DNA from: Promethearchaeota archaeon
GTDB taxonomy: Archaea > Asgardarchaeota > Lokiarchaeia > Sigynarchaeales > SOKP01
Length of the DNA stretch: 37,945 bases
Reading direction: 5' to 3'
Assembly: GCA_030605085.1 (NCBI GenBank)
Contig: JAUWBH010000037.1
Location: 1 to 37,945, forward strand
The position numbers and the translations under genes were made by a program. The first letter of the stretch is position 1, and the number at the start of each line of letters is the position of its first letter. Shown one piece after another: positions 26,658 to 34,863 of this stretch. Below the pieces are notes generated by a model. That model was not told where the DNA came from. It saw only the letters and a program-made list of their open reading frames with translations, and did no database searches.

Positions 26658-27692
26658 CTAAAGAGGGTTTTCTCTTACTTGGATCATATCGTAAATTAAC
26701 TCAATTACGGATTTGATGTTAAAATTAGTCTTTACTGAAGTGAATAAGAACTTCCAATCTCTATTTCTAATTTTATCAAATTCAAAAAAAGACATTATCT
26801 CGTTTCTTAATCTTTTCAATTGTTCGCTATTGCCTTTATTTGAATGATCAAGTAAATCAATTTTATTAGACAATATTAATATAGGTATTCCTACTAATTC
26901 AAATCTGTTAATTATTTTCCAGAATTCGCGTTTTGACTCTTCAAATCTTATTTGATTGGCAATATCAATCATATATATAATTATGTTAGAATCTTGAAGT
27001 CCTACAAGCCATTTTTTTCGAAAAATACTCTGTCCAGGCATGTCCCATATAGCTAATACTCCCTTTTGGCTATTCTGGAAGTATTCAATGTCAAATCTTT
27101 TAGTAGGAGTAAAATAATTATCGCTATATTCCCCAGTTTTAAGACGTCTAACCAACGAGGATTTTCCTACGTAATCAATTCCGAACAAAAAAACTTTAGT
27201 AAAAGACTCGTGATAATGTAAATCAAGTTCAGGATATTTTTCAAATTCGTCCCCAAATCTCCGAATATCAATGAATACACTAATCAAGAGATTCTCGATT
27301 TCAATTTCGTCATCGAATGAACGGGATTTCTCATTATTCAGTAATTCGTTAAGCAATTCTTCAAAGATATCCTTATAATCGTAAGGATTATCATTTTTAT
27401 CAAATATTAAACCTAAGATTATTTTATTGTTGATACAGGTTGTAAAAATATTTAAATCATCAATTACTTGGGCCACTGGAGTATCAATTACATAACGAAT
27501 AAGATCTTTATGTATTTGTTTTATACCGTTTCGGTATTTATAGACGAGATTATTGTTATCGTGACCATATATAATTTTACTGATTAAGTCCATGCTTTCT
27601 ATTTTAATTACATCATTTGGATAGCTGTAAATATTTAATTGGTTTAAATCTTGAAAATTTTTACCCTTAAATAAGAAAATATTGTTCAGCAA
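26658..27692 (-). CDS. Arf-like small GTPase with N-terminal longin-like domain
   Basis: Residues 1-150 form a longin/roadblock-like alpha-beta domain (FLFKGKNFQDLNQLNIYS, then KIILGLIFDKNDNPYDYKDI and helices). Residues 165-340 are an Arf-like GTPase with all motifs intact: P-loop GIDYVGKSS (171-179), G2 TPTKRF, G3 WDMPGQSIFR (216-225), G4 SNKID and G5 TSVK. In this protein the sensor-like domain and the switch are one chain, whereas in eukaryotes longin/roadblock proteins act as separate regulators or exchange factors of GTPases. It should act at membranes or as a polarity-type switch, by analogy to Arf/MglA. It lies upstream of the broken V4R gene and 128 bp downstream of the zinc-ribbon repeat gene, all leftward. 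Confidence 0.82.
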   Translation of the reverse strand: MLNNIFLFKGKNFQDLNQLNIYSYPNDVIKIESMDLISKIIYGHDNNNLVYKYRNGIKQIHKDLIRYVIDTPVAQVIDDLNIFTTCINNKIILGLIFDKNDNPYDYKDIFEELLNELLNNEKSRSFDDEIEIENLLISVFIDIRRFGDEFEKYPELDLHYHESFTKVFLFGIDYVGKSSLVRRLKTGEYSDNYFTPTKRFDIEYFQNSQKGVLAIWDMPGQSIFRKKWLVGLQDSNIIIYMIDIANQIRFEESKREFWKIINRFELVGIPILILSNKIDLLDHSNKGNSEQLKRLRNEIMSFFEFDKIRNRDWKFLFTSVKTNFNIKSVIELIYDMIQVRENPL

Positions 27693-27820
27693 TGAAATGT
27701 TTGAAGATGTAATTACCCTTAAGATTGTAAATTAAATCTAATTAAAAAAAGTTATGAATAATTCCTATGAGAAAAATCTTTTTGATTTTCTTTAGATTTA
27801 AAGTTTTCGCATTTAATTTC

Positions 27821-29299
27821 TTAAAGCAAAACTGGATCGTTATCTTTAGATTCGTTATTATTAGAAGAATCCCTTTGATCAGATGATTCGTTGTTTTCTA
27901 AAGGTTCAGAGGACTCTTTGTGCTCTTCCTCCTCAATTTTCTCATCGCGCTTACCTTCAGCATCATTGGGTTTATCTTCTGGAGGAGAAGCTGGAGATGA
28001 CTTTGCACCTACCGGAGTTTGGCAAATAGGACATTCAGACCACCCTTTTCTTAAATTATATCCACAATTTGAACACTCTATTAATTCTGGATCGGGTTCC
28101 CATTCGGGTATATCTAATCCTCCTTGCCTTTTGCGAGCTAGTTCCTGCAATTCTTCTTCTGTCCAGACATCCATTCCTTCGGGTACCCCATTATGTCTCT
28201 CTTTCGCTGCTTTTGCTAAAGATTCTTCGTCCCATACTTCCATTCCCGGTGGAGGACCAGTTCCTCTTTTCTGAGCCTCTTGGGCGAGTTCTTCTGCCGT
28301 CCAGGTTTTTAGTTCTTGACCTCCAGGAGTTCTTATTGTTCCTGCTTGTTGGGGAGCTAATTGCGCTTCTTTTTCATGTATAGAGGGTGCTTCACAACAA
28401 GCTGCAGAGAATCTTAAAAATCCTTCAAAACATCTTCCATATTTTCCTGAGTCGGTTCTCTGACTTTCATCAACCACTACTAATAACATAGTTTTATCTG
28501 CTAATAGGGGAATAGCTATACCACATACTGCAATATCCGATTTAATACGGTTCGATTCTAATCCACTTTTAATTTTTTCCATTGCATCAAGTAAATCGCT
28601 CTTATTCATTAAGAAATCGCATATTGGGTCGCCATGACGCTGATACCCCTCGTGATACTTGGTTAATTGGCTTCGAGTTGTATCCGAATCCAATGCGTTA
28701 ATGATAGCGCTAACATAGGAAAAAATTTGGGACAGAGGACTTTTTCGGGGCTCATCTAATTTATAACTTCCTAAATCTAATTCCCCCATAAAAGGCGCAA
28801 ATAAAGGTTTGGCACTTTTCATTTTTCCGTAAATTGTTGTCTTAGGGATTACGCATTTTATTTCCCCGTAGTAAGCGAAAGCATTGTCTAAAAGATTAAC
28901 TTTTTTGTTCTCAATACTTATTCGAGGGACGCTTCGGAATAAAACATCAGCCCAAGGCATCTCCTTCACCGGGATTATTGCAACACAAGTCTTTGCAATT
29001 AATTCTCGGAGCTTTTTAACATAGTCTTTAAAAAACTGTTTTAATTCTTTCGCAGAGTCTTTGTACTTATCAGAATCCAATTCTTCCTCTGCTTTTTTAA
29101 CAAAATTTTCAAACTTTTGTTTGTTTTTTTCGATGTTTCCGCCTTGCTTCGCGATATCTCCCACAATATTATCTTTAAAAATAGAAGTTGCCTCTTCAAT
29201 TAATTTTTCTTGATAATCGGAAAGTGACGGAATTAAGTATTCACTAACATCAAAATGAAGAGATTTTACAAATTTTACGAATTGATCTTGTTCTGGCAT
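27821..29299 (-). CDS. Trp-repeat and zinc-ribbon protein of unknown function
   Basis: The 492-residue protein has a helical, partly coiled-coil N-terminus (1-105), a mixed alpha-beta middle (106-305) with no domain I recognise, and a striking repeat region. W333-TAEEL, W356-DEESL and W379-TEEEL recur every 23 residues, each followed by a helix and a Gly/Pro turn (GPPPGMEV, GVPEGMDV), ending at W400. A zinc ribbon follows (C409, C412, C423, C426) and then a highly acidic, disordered tail of about 60 residues. There is no signal peptide or membrane segment. The repeats look like short protein-binding units. Promoter-proximal half-sites lie upstream. It is conserved-looking, but I cannot assign a function. 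Confidence 0.75.
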   Translation of the reverse strand: MPEQDQFVKFVKSLHFDVSEYLIPSLSDYQEKLIEEATSIFKDNIVGDIAKQGGNIEKNKQKFENFVKKAEEELDSDKYKDSAKELKQFFKDYVKKLRELIAKTCVAIIPVKEMPWADVLFRSVPRISIENKKVNLLDNAFAYYGEIKCVIPKTTIYGKMKSAKPLFAPFMGELDLGSYKLDEPRKSPLSQIFSYVSAIINALDSDTTRSQLTKYHEGYQRHGDPICDFLMNKSDLLDAMEKIKSGLESNRIKSDIAVCGIAIPLLADKTMLLVVVDESQRTDSGKYGRCFEGFLRFSAACCEAPSIHEKEAQLAPQQAGTIRTPGGQELKTWTAEELAQEAQKRGTGPPPGMEVWDEESLAKAAKERHNGVPEGMDVWTEEELQELARKRQGGLDIPEWEPDPELIECSNCGYNLRKGWSECPICQTPVGAKSSPASPPEDKPNDAEGKRDEKIEEEEHKESSEPLENNESSDQRDSSNNNESKDNDPVLL

Positions 29300-29786
29300 T
29301 ATATTACCGAATTTATATTAATCAGTTTTATTTTAGATATAAAAACTGTATATTTTACATATAAATATAAAACTGTATTTAAAAATTTGACTGAATAATT
29401 TAACCTCTTAAAAAAGGTTAGTAATAGGGATTATAATAAAACGAGAGATTTCGACCAAATAAAGTGTCCAAATAAAGTGATTAAGTCGTTAAGCCAGATA
29501 ATTTGATTCGCTAAAAATATAATCTGAGATTGTATTAAATAAATATAATCTCTTTTAAATTTTCCTTTTATTGAAATCGCAATAATCAAAACCAAGGATC
29601 TTAAGAATTTAATTATTTTACTTCTTTATATTCTTGTAGTAAAGATCTTCGTGAAATTAATGAACTAACAATCACATAATGTCTCGTAAAATTCTAAAAT
29701 GAAGTTAAGAATCGTATTATTCAATCAATTCAGACATTTTTACAGATAATCATAAGATATAAATTAAGACGCACGAATTAGTAATT
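29300..29786. other. 487-bp divergent intergenic region
   Basis: No gene. It contains the half-sites described separately and, at the right edge, a TATA-like stretch (AGATATAAATTA, about 29754-29765) some 22-33 bp before the nitroreductase ATG. Confidence 0.45.
29323..29375. promoter_or_regulatory. three CAGTTTT half-sites upstream of the zinc-ribbon gene
   Basis: CAGTTTT (29323-29329) faces AAAACTG (29342-29348) as an inverted pair, and a third AAAACTG follows at 29369-29375, within 80 bp upstream of the leftward start codon at 29299. Spacing suits a regulator that binds cooperatively, but AT-rich chance is possible. Confidence 0.35.
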
Positions 29787-30290
29787 ATGAAAGTTAGTGA
29801 AGCAATAGAAAAAAGAAGAAGTATTAGGAGGTTTAAAGAAGGAGATCTCCCTAAAGATCAATTAAAATTAATATTAAGAGCAGCTCAAATTGCGCCCTCA
29901 GCTTCAAACAGACAACCATATCAGTTTGTTGTTGTCAAGGATCCTGATTTGAAGAAGCAATTGGGAAAATTGGCAGCTCGTCAAAGATTTATTTCAAATG
30001 CAGCAGTTATAATCGTTGGGATCGGGAATTTAGCGCAAGAGAAGTGGTATAAAGTAGATCTTGCTATAGCATTTCAGCAAATGATCTTACAAGCGACAGA
30101 ATTAGGATTGGGGTCTTTATGGATTGGCGCTTTTGATCATGACAAAATCAAGGAACTGCTTAAGATTCCAGATAGATTTGAAATCGTTGCTTTATTGCCT
30201 ATTGGAATTTCGGGGCAAGATCCCCCTGCTAGACCTAGAAAACCTCTCGATGAGTTATTTTTTAGGGATTTTTACGGAAACTCTTTATAG
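29787..30290 (+). CDS. nitroreductase-family FMN oxidoreductase
   Basis: The 167-residue protein has the family N-terminus KRRSIRRFKEGDLPKDQL with the FMN-phosphate arginines, the flavin-contact segment APSASNRQPYQFVVV, a shortened middle, GLGSLWIGAFD near residue 105, and the closing motif ALLPIGISGQDPPARPRKPLDEL. It should use NAD(P)H to reduce quinones, nitro compounds or flavins in the cytoplasm. It is at the short end of the family, as is common for archaeal members. The natural substrate is unknown. It is preceded by its own promoter and followed by a convergent gene remnant. Confidence 0.9.
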   Translation: MKVSEAIEKRRSIRRFKEGDLPKDQLKLILRAAQIAPSASNRQPYQFVVVKDPDLKKQLGKLAARQRFISNAAVIIVGIGNLAQEKWYKVDLAIAFQQMILQATELGLGSLWIGAFDHDKIKELLKIPDRFEIVALLPIGISGQDPPARPRKPLDELFFRDFYGNSL

Positions 30291-30331
30291 CAATTATCAA
30301 ATTTAAAAGAGTTCAATCAGAAGAATTTGGT

Positions 30332-30693
30332 TTAGAACATAGTTTTTTCTTTGAATTCTTTTTTTTCTAACTCTTCTATTAATCTTACAAGGGGCTCCTT
30401 GTCGTCAAGAGATTTGATTACATCTAACTCGGGAAAGGTCTTGAAGGCGCTCTCCCCGTATTTGAACTCTTTTTTGCCTTCTGACGATAAATTAAGGTAT
30501 TTCGCGAAGATTTCGGCATACTTTTTCAATCTTTTGTATTTGGTTTCGAAGTCGTTTTTTTTCTGAAACAGCAGTTCGTACAAGAAATACAAATCGGTAA
30601 GACCAAATTTGTGTATTAATTCTTCTCCCTTCGTACAATCTTCTACGAAGCAGGTATCCCGAAATCACTTCCCAACAAGAGTTCTGGGTTCAT
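30332..30693 (-). pseudogene. frameshifted small gene, family unknown
   Basis: A leftward ATG at 30691-30693 opens MNPELLLGSDFGIPAS and stops at 30643-30645. A second frame, offset by the size of one lost base, overlaps it and continues with EDCTKGEELIHKFGLTDLYF into an 86-codon open stretch that ends EFKEKTMF. Read together they give a helical, charged protein of about 120 residues. The junction sits inside a 7-bp inverted repeat (CTTCGTA 30629-30635, TACGAAG 30644-30650). The rightward fragment at 30722 begins only 28 bp from this start codon, leaving little room for promoters, which suggests rearranged pieces. Confidence 0.5.
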
Positions 30694-30721
30694 TGCTCCA
30701 ATTTACAAGCGTGGGCCGATA

Positions 30722-30934
30722 ATGAGTACGATACTCGTATCCTTCACAGAAAAAATCGCTTTCCCGCTTCTGAAAAAGCTGACCGAAGCGGGAGACCCCA
30801 TAGCCAAGAGAGTTTTTAAAGAAGAGATCGCCAAGCGATACGCTTCAGGATTTCCTTCAATGGTTCGCTATTTAGAACACGAGGGGTATCTCAAATATCT
30901 AAGTGAAGACGAGTTGTCGGCAATTGGTAAATAA
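30722..30934 (+). pseudogene. probable C-terminal fragment of a larger repeat protein
   Basis: The 70-residue frame reads as an ordered helical tail (AFPLLKKLTEAGDPIAKRVF, then GFPSMVRYLEHEGYLKYLSE). From memory, similar tails end leucine-rich-repeat proteins of Asgard archaea, so this is probably the stump of such a gene rather than a complete one; that recollection needs a search. It has an ATG but no clear promoter. Its last 40 coding bases and the following sequence are duplicated at 33215-33275. Confidence 0.5.
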
Positions 30935-30955
30935 CTAATTAAATTCTTAAGATCT
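30894..30955 (+). repeat. copy A of a duplicated 3' gene end
   Basis: These 62 bases, spanning the stop of the fragment at 30722-30934, match 33215-33275 with 8 substitutions, all transitions, and one gap. Both copies encode ELSAI-x-K before a TAA and share the following ATAACTAATT. Confidence 0.75.
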
Positions 30956-31759
30956 TTTGTTTTGGTAATTGCGATTTCAATATAGATATGTTCTATTTCT
31001 ATGCTTTTCCAATAAATCTACAATAGCAAGTTAAATCAATATCATTTAATTTTTATAATTAAGATTAATCTTTTCATGAATAAGGGTTTTATTTGAAGAA
31101 AATATCTCTTGTTCTGACAATTATATAACCAAATTAACATTACTGAATTTTATTTTACATAAAAATTTTATTTTACTTTTATATTTTCCTATAATATTTG
31201 TCTCTAAAATTTAAACAATAGAAAATTTCTTAATATTAAAAAGATTTTGAACAAAATTATAATTTTGTATGATTTTTAGCATAATTTTTTGAAAATCTTT
31301 CAGATAAAAATTAAGAAAGATTGATATATTTTTTGAAACATTAATAAGAAAGAACAAAATTTTTTAATTCTCAAAATTAACATGTTTAAGAAAGCTTTAA
31401 AGATAATTCATCGATCTTATGTTAAATTTAAGCATTAGTACCGAAAGTTAAGGTGTTAATATAAATTTGATTCTAAACATTTATATATCATAAAAAGATA
31501 ATTAATATTATAAAAAAATTTTAAAATAAGGCGATATAATTTGAAGAAAGTATTAGTTTAAATACTAAAATCATTTATATTTCCATCTATAAAAACATCC
31601 AAGGGATTGAGTTTTATACCGATTAAAACTTAACCTAATCTCAAAAAGAAAACAAAACGAAAAAAAAAAATCGAGTAGAGCGCTTCAAGAAAAAGTATTA
31701 TCAAGAATATGAACTTAACAATGTTTTGAGGCGAAATCTAAAAAAAAAGGTGTAGAAAT
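30935..31759. other. 825-bp gene-free, very AT-rich region
   Basis: No protein-like ORF on either strand and no tRNA-like element. It contains a perfect 18-bp palindrome ACAAAATTATAATTTTGT (31251-31268), whose ACAAAA half resembles that of the ArsR-gene operator. Long A and T runs make most other apparent structure uninformative. The promoter of the RHH gene at 31760 must lie at its right end. Confidence 0.45.
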
Positions 31760-32053
31760 TTGAAAATTGTTACTGTAAATATCCCAGAAAGTTATATCGA
31801 AGCCATCAAAAAATTAATCGGCGAGAATGGTTTATATCCATCCAGGTCCGAATTAATTAGATGCGCTGTGAGAGAGTTCCTTTTAAAAGAGCTTAAAATG
31901 GCTAGGAAAATACTTAAATATGAAGAACCCGAAATTGATGATTTTGACAGTGAACATTATGTAAGAGTTCCAATCGAAAATTCTGGCTCTGAAAAAAAAG
32001 AGCCTGTGCGAGAATTTAAAACTTATAAAATTCTCAGAAGACTCGAGTATTAA
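31760..32053 (+). CDS. ribbon-helix-helix (CopG/NikR-type) transcriptional regulator
   Basis: The 97-residue protein has a textbook RHH domain: strand KIVTVNIPESY, helix A (IEAIKKLIGEN), turn LYPSRSE, helix B (LIRCAVREFLLKEL). A charged, probably disordered 50-residue tail follows (EEPEIDDFDSEHY and a basic end). Dimers should bind palindromic DNA. It starts with TTG at 31760, with AGGTG 8 bp upstream as a ribosome-binding site; this start gives the normal N-terminus of the family. No ligand domain is present. It could regulate the longin-ACT gene 287 bp downstream, but nothing shows it directly. Confidence 0.85.
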   Translation: MKIVTVNIPESYIEAIKKLIGENGLYPSRSELIRCAVREFLLKELKMARKILKYEEPEIDDFDSEHYVRVPIENSGSEKKEPVREFKTYKILRRLEY

Positions 32054-32317
32054 AAATATTAAGTGGAAAAAATTAATTCAAATTAATAAAACAAGAAGGG
32101 TTAGTAGCTTTAAAAAAGAGCTCTCTCTATTTTTTATTTTTTTTATTAAAATTTCTTTATAAAAAATTTTAGTTTTTTACCACTATTCATAAACATTATT
32201 CACTTTTGAATGTAAAAGAATTAGACACTTCTGTATAAGGTCTATTATTAACGTTTATAAGATACAATTACTACATTAATTCTTATAATCGTAAAATTAA
32301 TTTTAAAGAAACTAAAT

Positions 32318-32357
32318 CTATGTTGCTACTTACTTACCTATGTTGTTACTCACTTAT
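32318..32357 (+). repeat. 20-bp tandem duplication across the longin-ACT start codon
   Basis: Bases 32318-32337 and 32338-32357 are tandem copies matching at 17 of 20 positions; the three differences are transitions. Both contain ATG and both encode MLLLTY, but the 20-bp offset puts the first ATG out of frame, ending after 17 codons. Confidence 0.8.
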
Positions 32358-33227
32358 TTTGATAGAATCGTAGGACCTAAACCCTTTCTTTCACATCCCA
32401 ATAATCTAATTGGTGAATTAGACAAAGAATCTCTCTCAAAAATTATATCCTTATTAGAATCTTCTCACGATGGCTTTTTTACACACACTTTTTCTCCAGA
32501 ACTAAGAACAGTTAATTACACTTTTAGTGTTCTTTCAAAATGGGCACGTGGGAGAACTGAAACGGCAATGATTTCAGCCATCATCTCTGAAGAGGAACCT
32601 GATTATATGGCTTATGAAAAAATCCTTTCAAGATTCATTGAAAAAATAACTAAGATTCCTGAAATATTCAAGGCTTTTTACATTAATTCTGGATCTGAGT
32701 CAGAAAAAAAAGAAATCCAAAAAAATTTTACTATTTTGAGAGAAGAGCTATTAAATTTGTACAAAGTATTAATGATTAAAAAAATCGAAACCGAAGGACA
32801 GTTAATATCTTTCTCAAGTCTGGTAAACAGAGGAGTAATCGAACTATCAAAAAAAACAATTGACAAATTAAAAAATTTAAAGGAAGAAAAGAAAAATTAC
32901 TTTTTAATTTTTCGAATTCAGCAGAAAGCGATGAAACTTGATATAATCCCCGTTGATACGGATAAAATCTTTAAGTTATCAATAATTTTTGGTGAAAAAA
33001 TGACGATGTCTGTTTTACACCAAGTAGCTCAGATCTTTACTAATTACGGGAAAGATAAAGCGTCTTTAATATACACAGAAGGTGTTTGTCAAGAGCTTGA
33101 TAAGTGCATCTACGAAGTCTATATCGATACAGATATGGACACATTGAATCTAATAATTAAAGATATTTACAAAATATCAGGTATTATTGAAATAGATGTT
33201 AAACTAATCGAATTAATATCTAAGTAA
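32340..33227 (+). CDS. longin-like domain protein with C-terminal ACT-like domain
   Basis: The 295-residue protein opens with MLLLTYFDRIVGPKPFL, the start of a profilin/longin-type domain seen in Asgard and other archaeal proteins, with a five-strand-like N-terminal 110 residues (NYTFSVLSKWARGRTE, AMISAIISEEE). A helical linker with a predicted coiled coil covers about 115-190. The last 80 residues resemble an ACT/amino-acid-sensor fold (ASLIYTEGVCQE, CIYEVYIDTDMDTLNLII). Longin domains usually sit on small GTPases, so a regulator of the window's Arf/Rag-like proteins is a reasonable inference. The ATG at 32340 is the only one that keeps the domain complete. The last codons (LISK and stop) lie inside a sequence duplicated from 30894-30955. 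Confidence 0.75.
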   Translation: MLLLTYFDRIVGPKPFLSHPNNLIGELDKESLSKIISLLESSHDGFFTHTFSPELRTVNYTFSVLSKWARGRTETAMISAIISEEEPDYMAYEKILSRFIEKITKIPEIFKAFYINSGSESEKKEIQKNFTILREELLNLYKVLMIKKIETEGQLISFSSLVNRGVIELSKKTIDKLKNLKEEKKNYFLIFRIQQKAMKLDIIPVDTDKIFKLSIIFGEKMTMSVLHQVAQIFTNYGKDKASLIYTEGVCQELDKCIYEVYIDTDMDTLNLIIKDIYKISGIIEIDVKLIELISK

Positions 33228-33275
33228 AGAGAATTGTCGGCGATTGACAAATAACTAATTAGATTCCTAAGATTT
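33215..33275 (+). repeat. copy B of the duplicated 3' gene end
   Basis: These 61 bases match 30894-30955. The final codons and stop of the longin-ACT gene fall inside it, read in a frame different from that of the original tail. Confidence 0.75.
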
Positions 33276-33345
33276 ATATTTAATTATTCAGACCTAAATA
33301 AAATAAAGTTAACAATATATTTAACACACTTTAACCCTAATTTTT

Positions 33346-33377
33346 TTAACCTATTTAAAAAATAAGTTAATTTTTTT
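33346..33377 (+). terminator. terminator-like hairpin after the longin-ACT gene
   Basis: TTAACCTATTT (33346-33356) and AAATAAGTTAA (33360-33370) pair over 11 positions with one G-U, have a 3-nt loop, and are followed by seven T (33371-33377). It lies about 120 bp after the stop. The T-tract alone could terminate an archaeal transcript. Confidence 0.42.
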
Positions 33378-33641
33378 AAAAAAAAAAAATTTATAAAACT
33401 AATCGAATTGAGTCCTTTAGACTAAACTCTAACAAAAATGTTTTCAACTAAAAAGTACTTCACAGAAAATCTAGGAAAAAAATTTAATTAAAATGCAAAG
33501 TTCTTATATTTTATAGTGGATTTTTAATTGTGGAATCATAATTTTCACTAAAATTTAAAAGGCATTATATTTATTTAATACAATAGTAGAAGTTTAGTTA
33601 AAAAAACAATAGAAAAGAGTTCCAATTTAATTTTCTTTCTT

Positions 33642-33671
33642 AGACTATAACGAATTAAAGACTATAACGAA
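33642..33671 (+). repeat. 13-bp direct repeat directly before a start codon
   Basis: AGACTATAACGAA occurs at 33642-33654 and again at 33659-33671, perfect and separated by TTAA (17-bp period). The second copy ends 5 bp before the ATG at 33677 and overlaps the AAGG ribosome-binding site. Confidence 0.8.
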
Positions 33672-33676
33672 GGTAC

Positions 33677-34831
33677 ATGTCGAGGGAATGGTCTGGATTA
33701 ATTCTAGCGGGTGGTAAAGGTACCAGACTCATGCCATTAACTTCATTAATTCCAAAACCACTCGTTAAAATTACTAATGTACCGATGATAGATTATTCTA
33801 TTGCGCACTTAATTTACGCAGAGATTAAGCATATAGTCATAGCTTTAGCCTATATGGGCAAAGAGATAGAAGATTATGTAAAAAAAACATGGACTTCCGA
33901 TAGACTGGGGGATGTTGAGTTAGAATGCGCTATGGGGGGATTCAGAGGTACAGCTGATGCTTATAGAACATTATCAGATCGTTTTGATTCTGAAAAAATA
34001 GTTATTTCAATGGCGGACATCGTTACTAACTTGCCGATTAAGGAGTTTATGGGGTTTCATTCTCAAAAAGGCGGGATTACGACAATTTCAATGAAAATGG
34101 TTGAAAGCCATACTTCTCAGTACGGCGTTGTATTACTGGATAAAAATAGAAAAATCTATCTTTTCCTCGAAAAACCGATGCCAATGGAGCTCTATCTAAG
34201 TTCAATAGCTCAGAGAGCAGACTTATTCTTACATACTAATATCATTAACACAGGGATTTATTGCTTTAATAGCAAAATTAGAGATATACTTCACGAAGTA
34301 TCAAATTTAATGGATTTTGGTGGTGATGTATTTCCTTATCTCCTTGAAAACGAATATGATTTATATGGATTCGTAAAGGACTATTATTGGATGGATGCAG
34401 GAAATTTCCAGACATATATGTGGGCAAATTGGGATCTATTGCGAAAATATGCTTGGCCAATTCTTCCTAATGGTGAAGAATACGATGGAATTTATGTCAT
34501 GGGAATAATAAAATCAGGTCAAGATATAATTATTGAAAACCCTACCTGTTTTGGAGAATGTGTTTTACTTGAAAACAGAGTTAAAATCAAAGAACTAACA
34601 TCTGTGGGAAATTACGTAAGTATTGGAGAAGAATCGGTGATTGAAAAGAGCGTCATATGGGATAATGTGAAAATAGGTGCTGGATGTTTTATTAATGAAA
34701 CTATAATATGTAATGAATGTGAGATAGGAGATAACGTTGTTCTAGAACGAGTCCTCGTGCCTCCAAACTGTAAAATCAGTAGTAATATCATACTTAAAGA
34801 TAAAAATCTTGAATTAGGAACACAGATATAA
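33677..34831 (+). CDS. sugar-phosphate nucleotidyltransferase with left-handed beta-helix tail
   Basis: The 384-residue protein has the nucleotidyltransferase signature LILAGGKGTRLMPLT near residue 8, then KPLVKITNVPMIDYSI, ISMADIVTN (metal-binding Asp), FLEKPMP, NTGIYCFNS and DYYWMDAGNFQTYMWANWDLL. The last 110 residues carry hexapeptide-type repeats (SVGNYVSIGEESVIEKSVIW, NVKIGAGCFINETIICNECEIGDNV), a left-handed beta-helix. It joins a sugar 1-phosphate to an NTP. Close families make GDP-mannose, dTDP/UDP-glucose or ADP-glucose, and the sequence alone does not decide. The neighbouring GH57 branching enzyme and the maltokinase-like kinase make a glucose nucleotide for glucan synthesis attractive. 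Confidence 0.87.
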   Translation: MSREWSGLILAGGKGTRLMPLTSLIPKPLVKITNVPMIDYSIAHLIYAEIKHIVIALAYMGKEIEDYVKKTWTSDRLGDVELECAMGGFRGTADAYRTLSDRFDSEKIVISMADIVTNLPIKEFMGFHSQKGGITTISMKMVESHTSQYGVVLLDKNRKIYLFLEKPMPMELYLSSIAQRADLFLHTNIINTGIYCFNSKIRDILHEVSNLMDFGGDVFPYLLENEYDLYGFVKDYYWMDAGNFQTYMWANWDLLRKYAWPILPNGEEYDGIYVMGIIKSGQDIIIENPTCFGECVLLENRVKIKELTSVGNYVSIGEESVIEKSVIWDNVKIGAGCFINETIICNECEIGDNVVLERVLVPPNCKISSNIILKDKNLELGTQI

Positions 34832-34863
34832 TTAGAAAATAAATTTAAGATTGAATTTTATTG

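Larger units (their letters stand above)
33276..33676. other. spacer before the sugar-nucleotide transferase gene
   Basis: No gene. It contains the terminator-like hairpin and homopolymer A/T runs. At its right end is a 13-bp direct repeat, both described separately. Confidence 0.45.

Noticed and set aside
27891..28383. Two long frames on the strand opposite the zinc-ribbon gene
   Set aside because: They are antisense shadows of the repetitive, codon-biased region of the real gene; residue composition is Ser/Pro/Leu-rich without structure.
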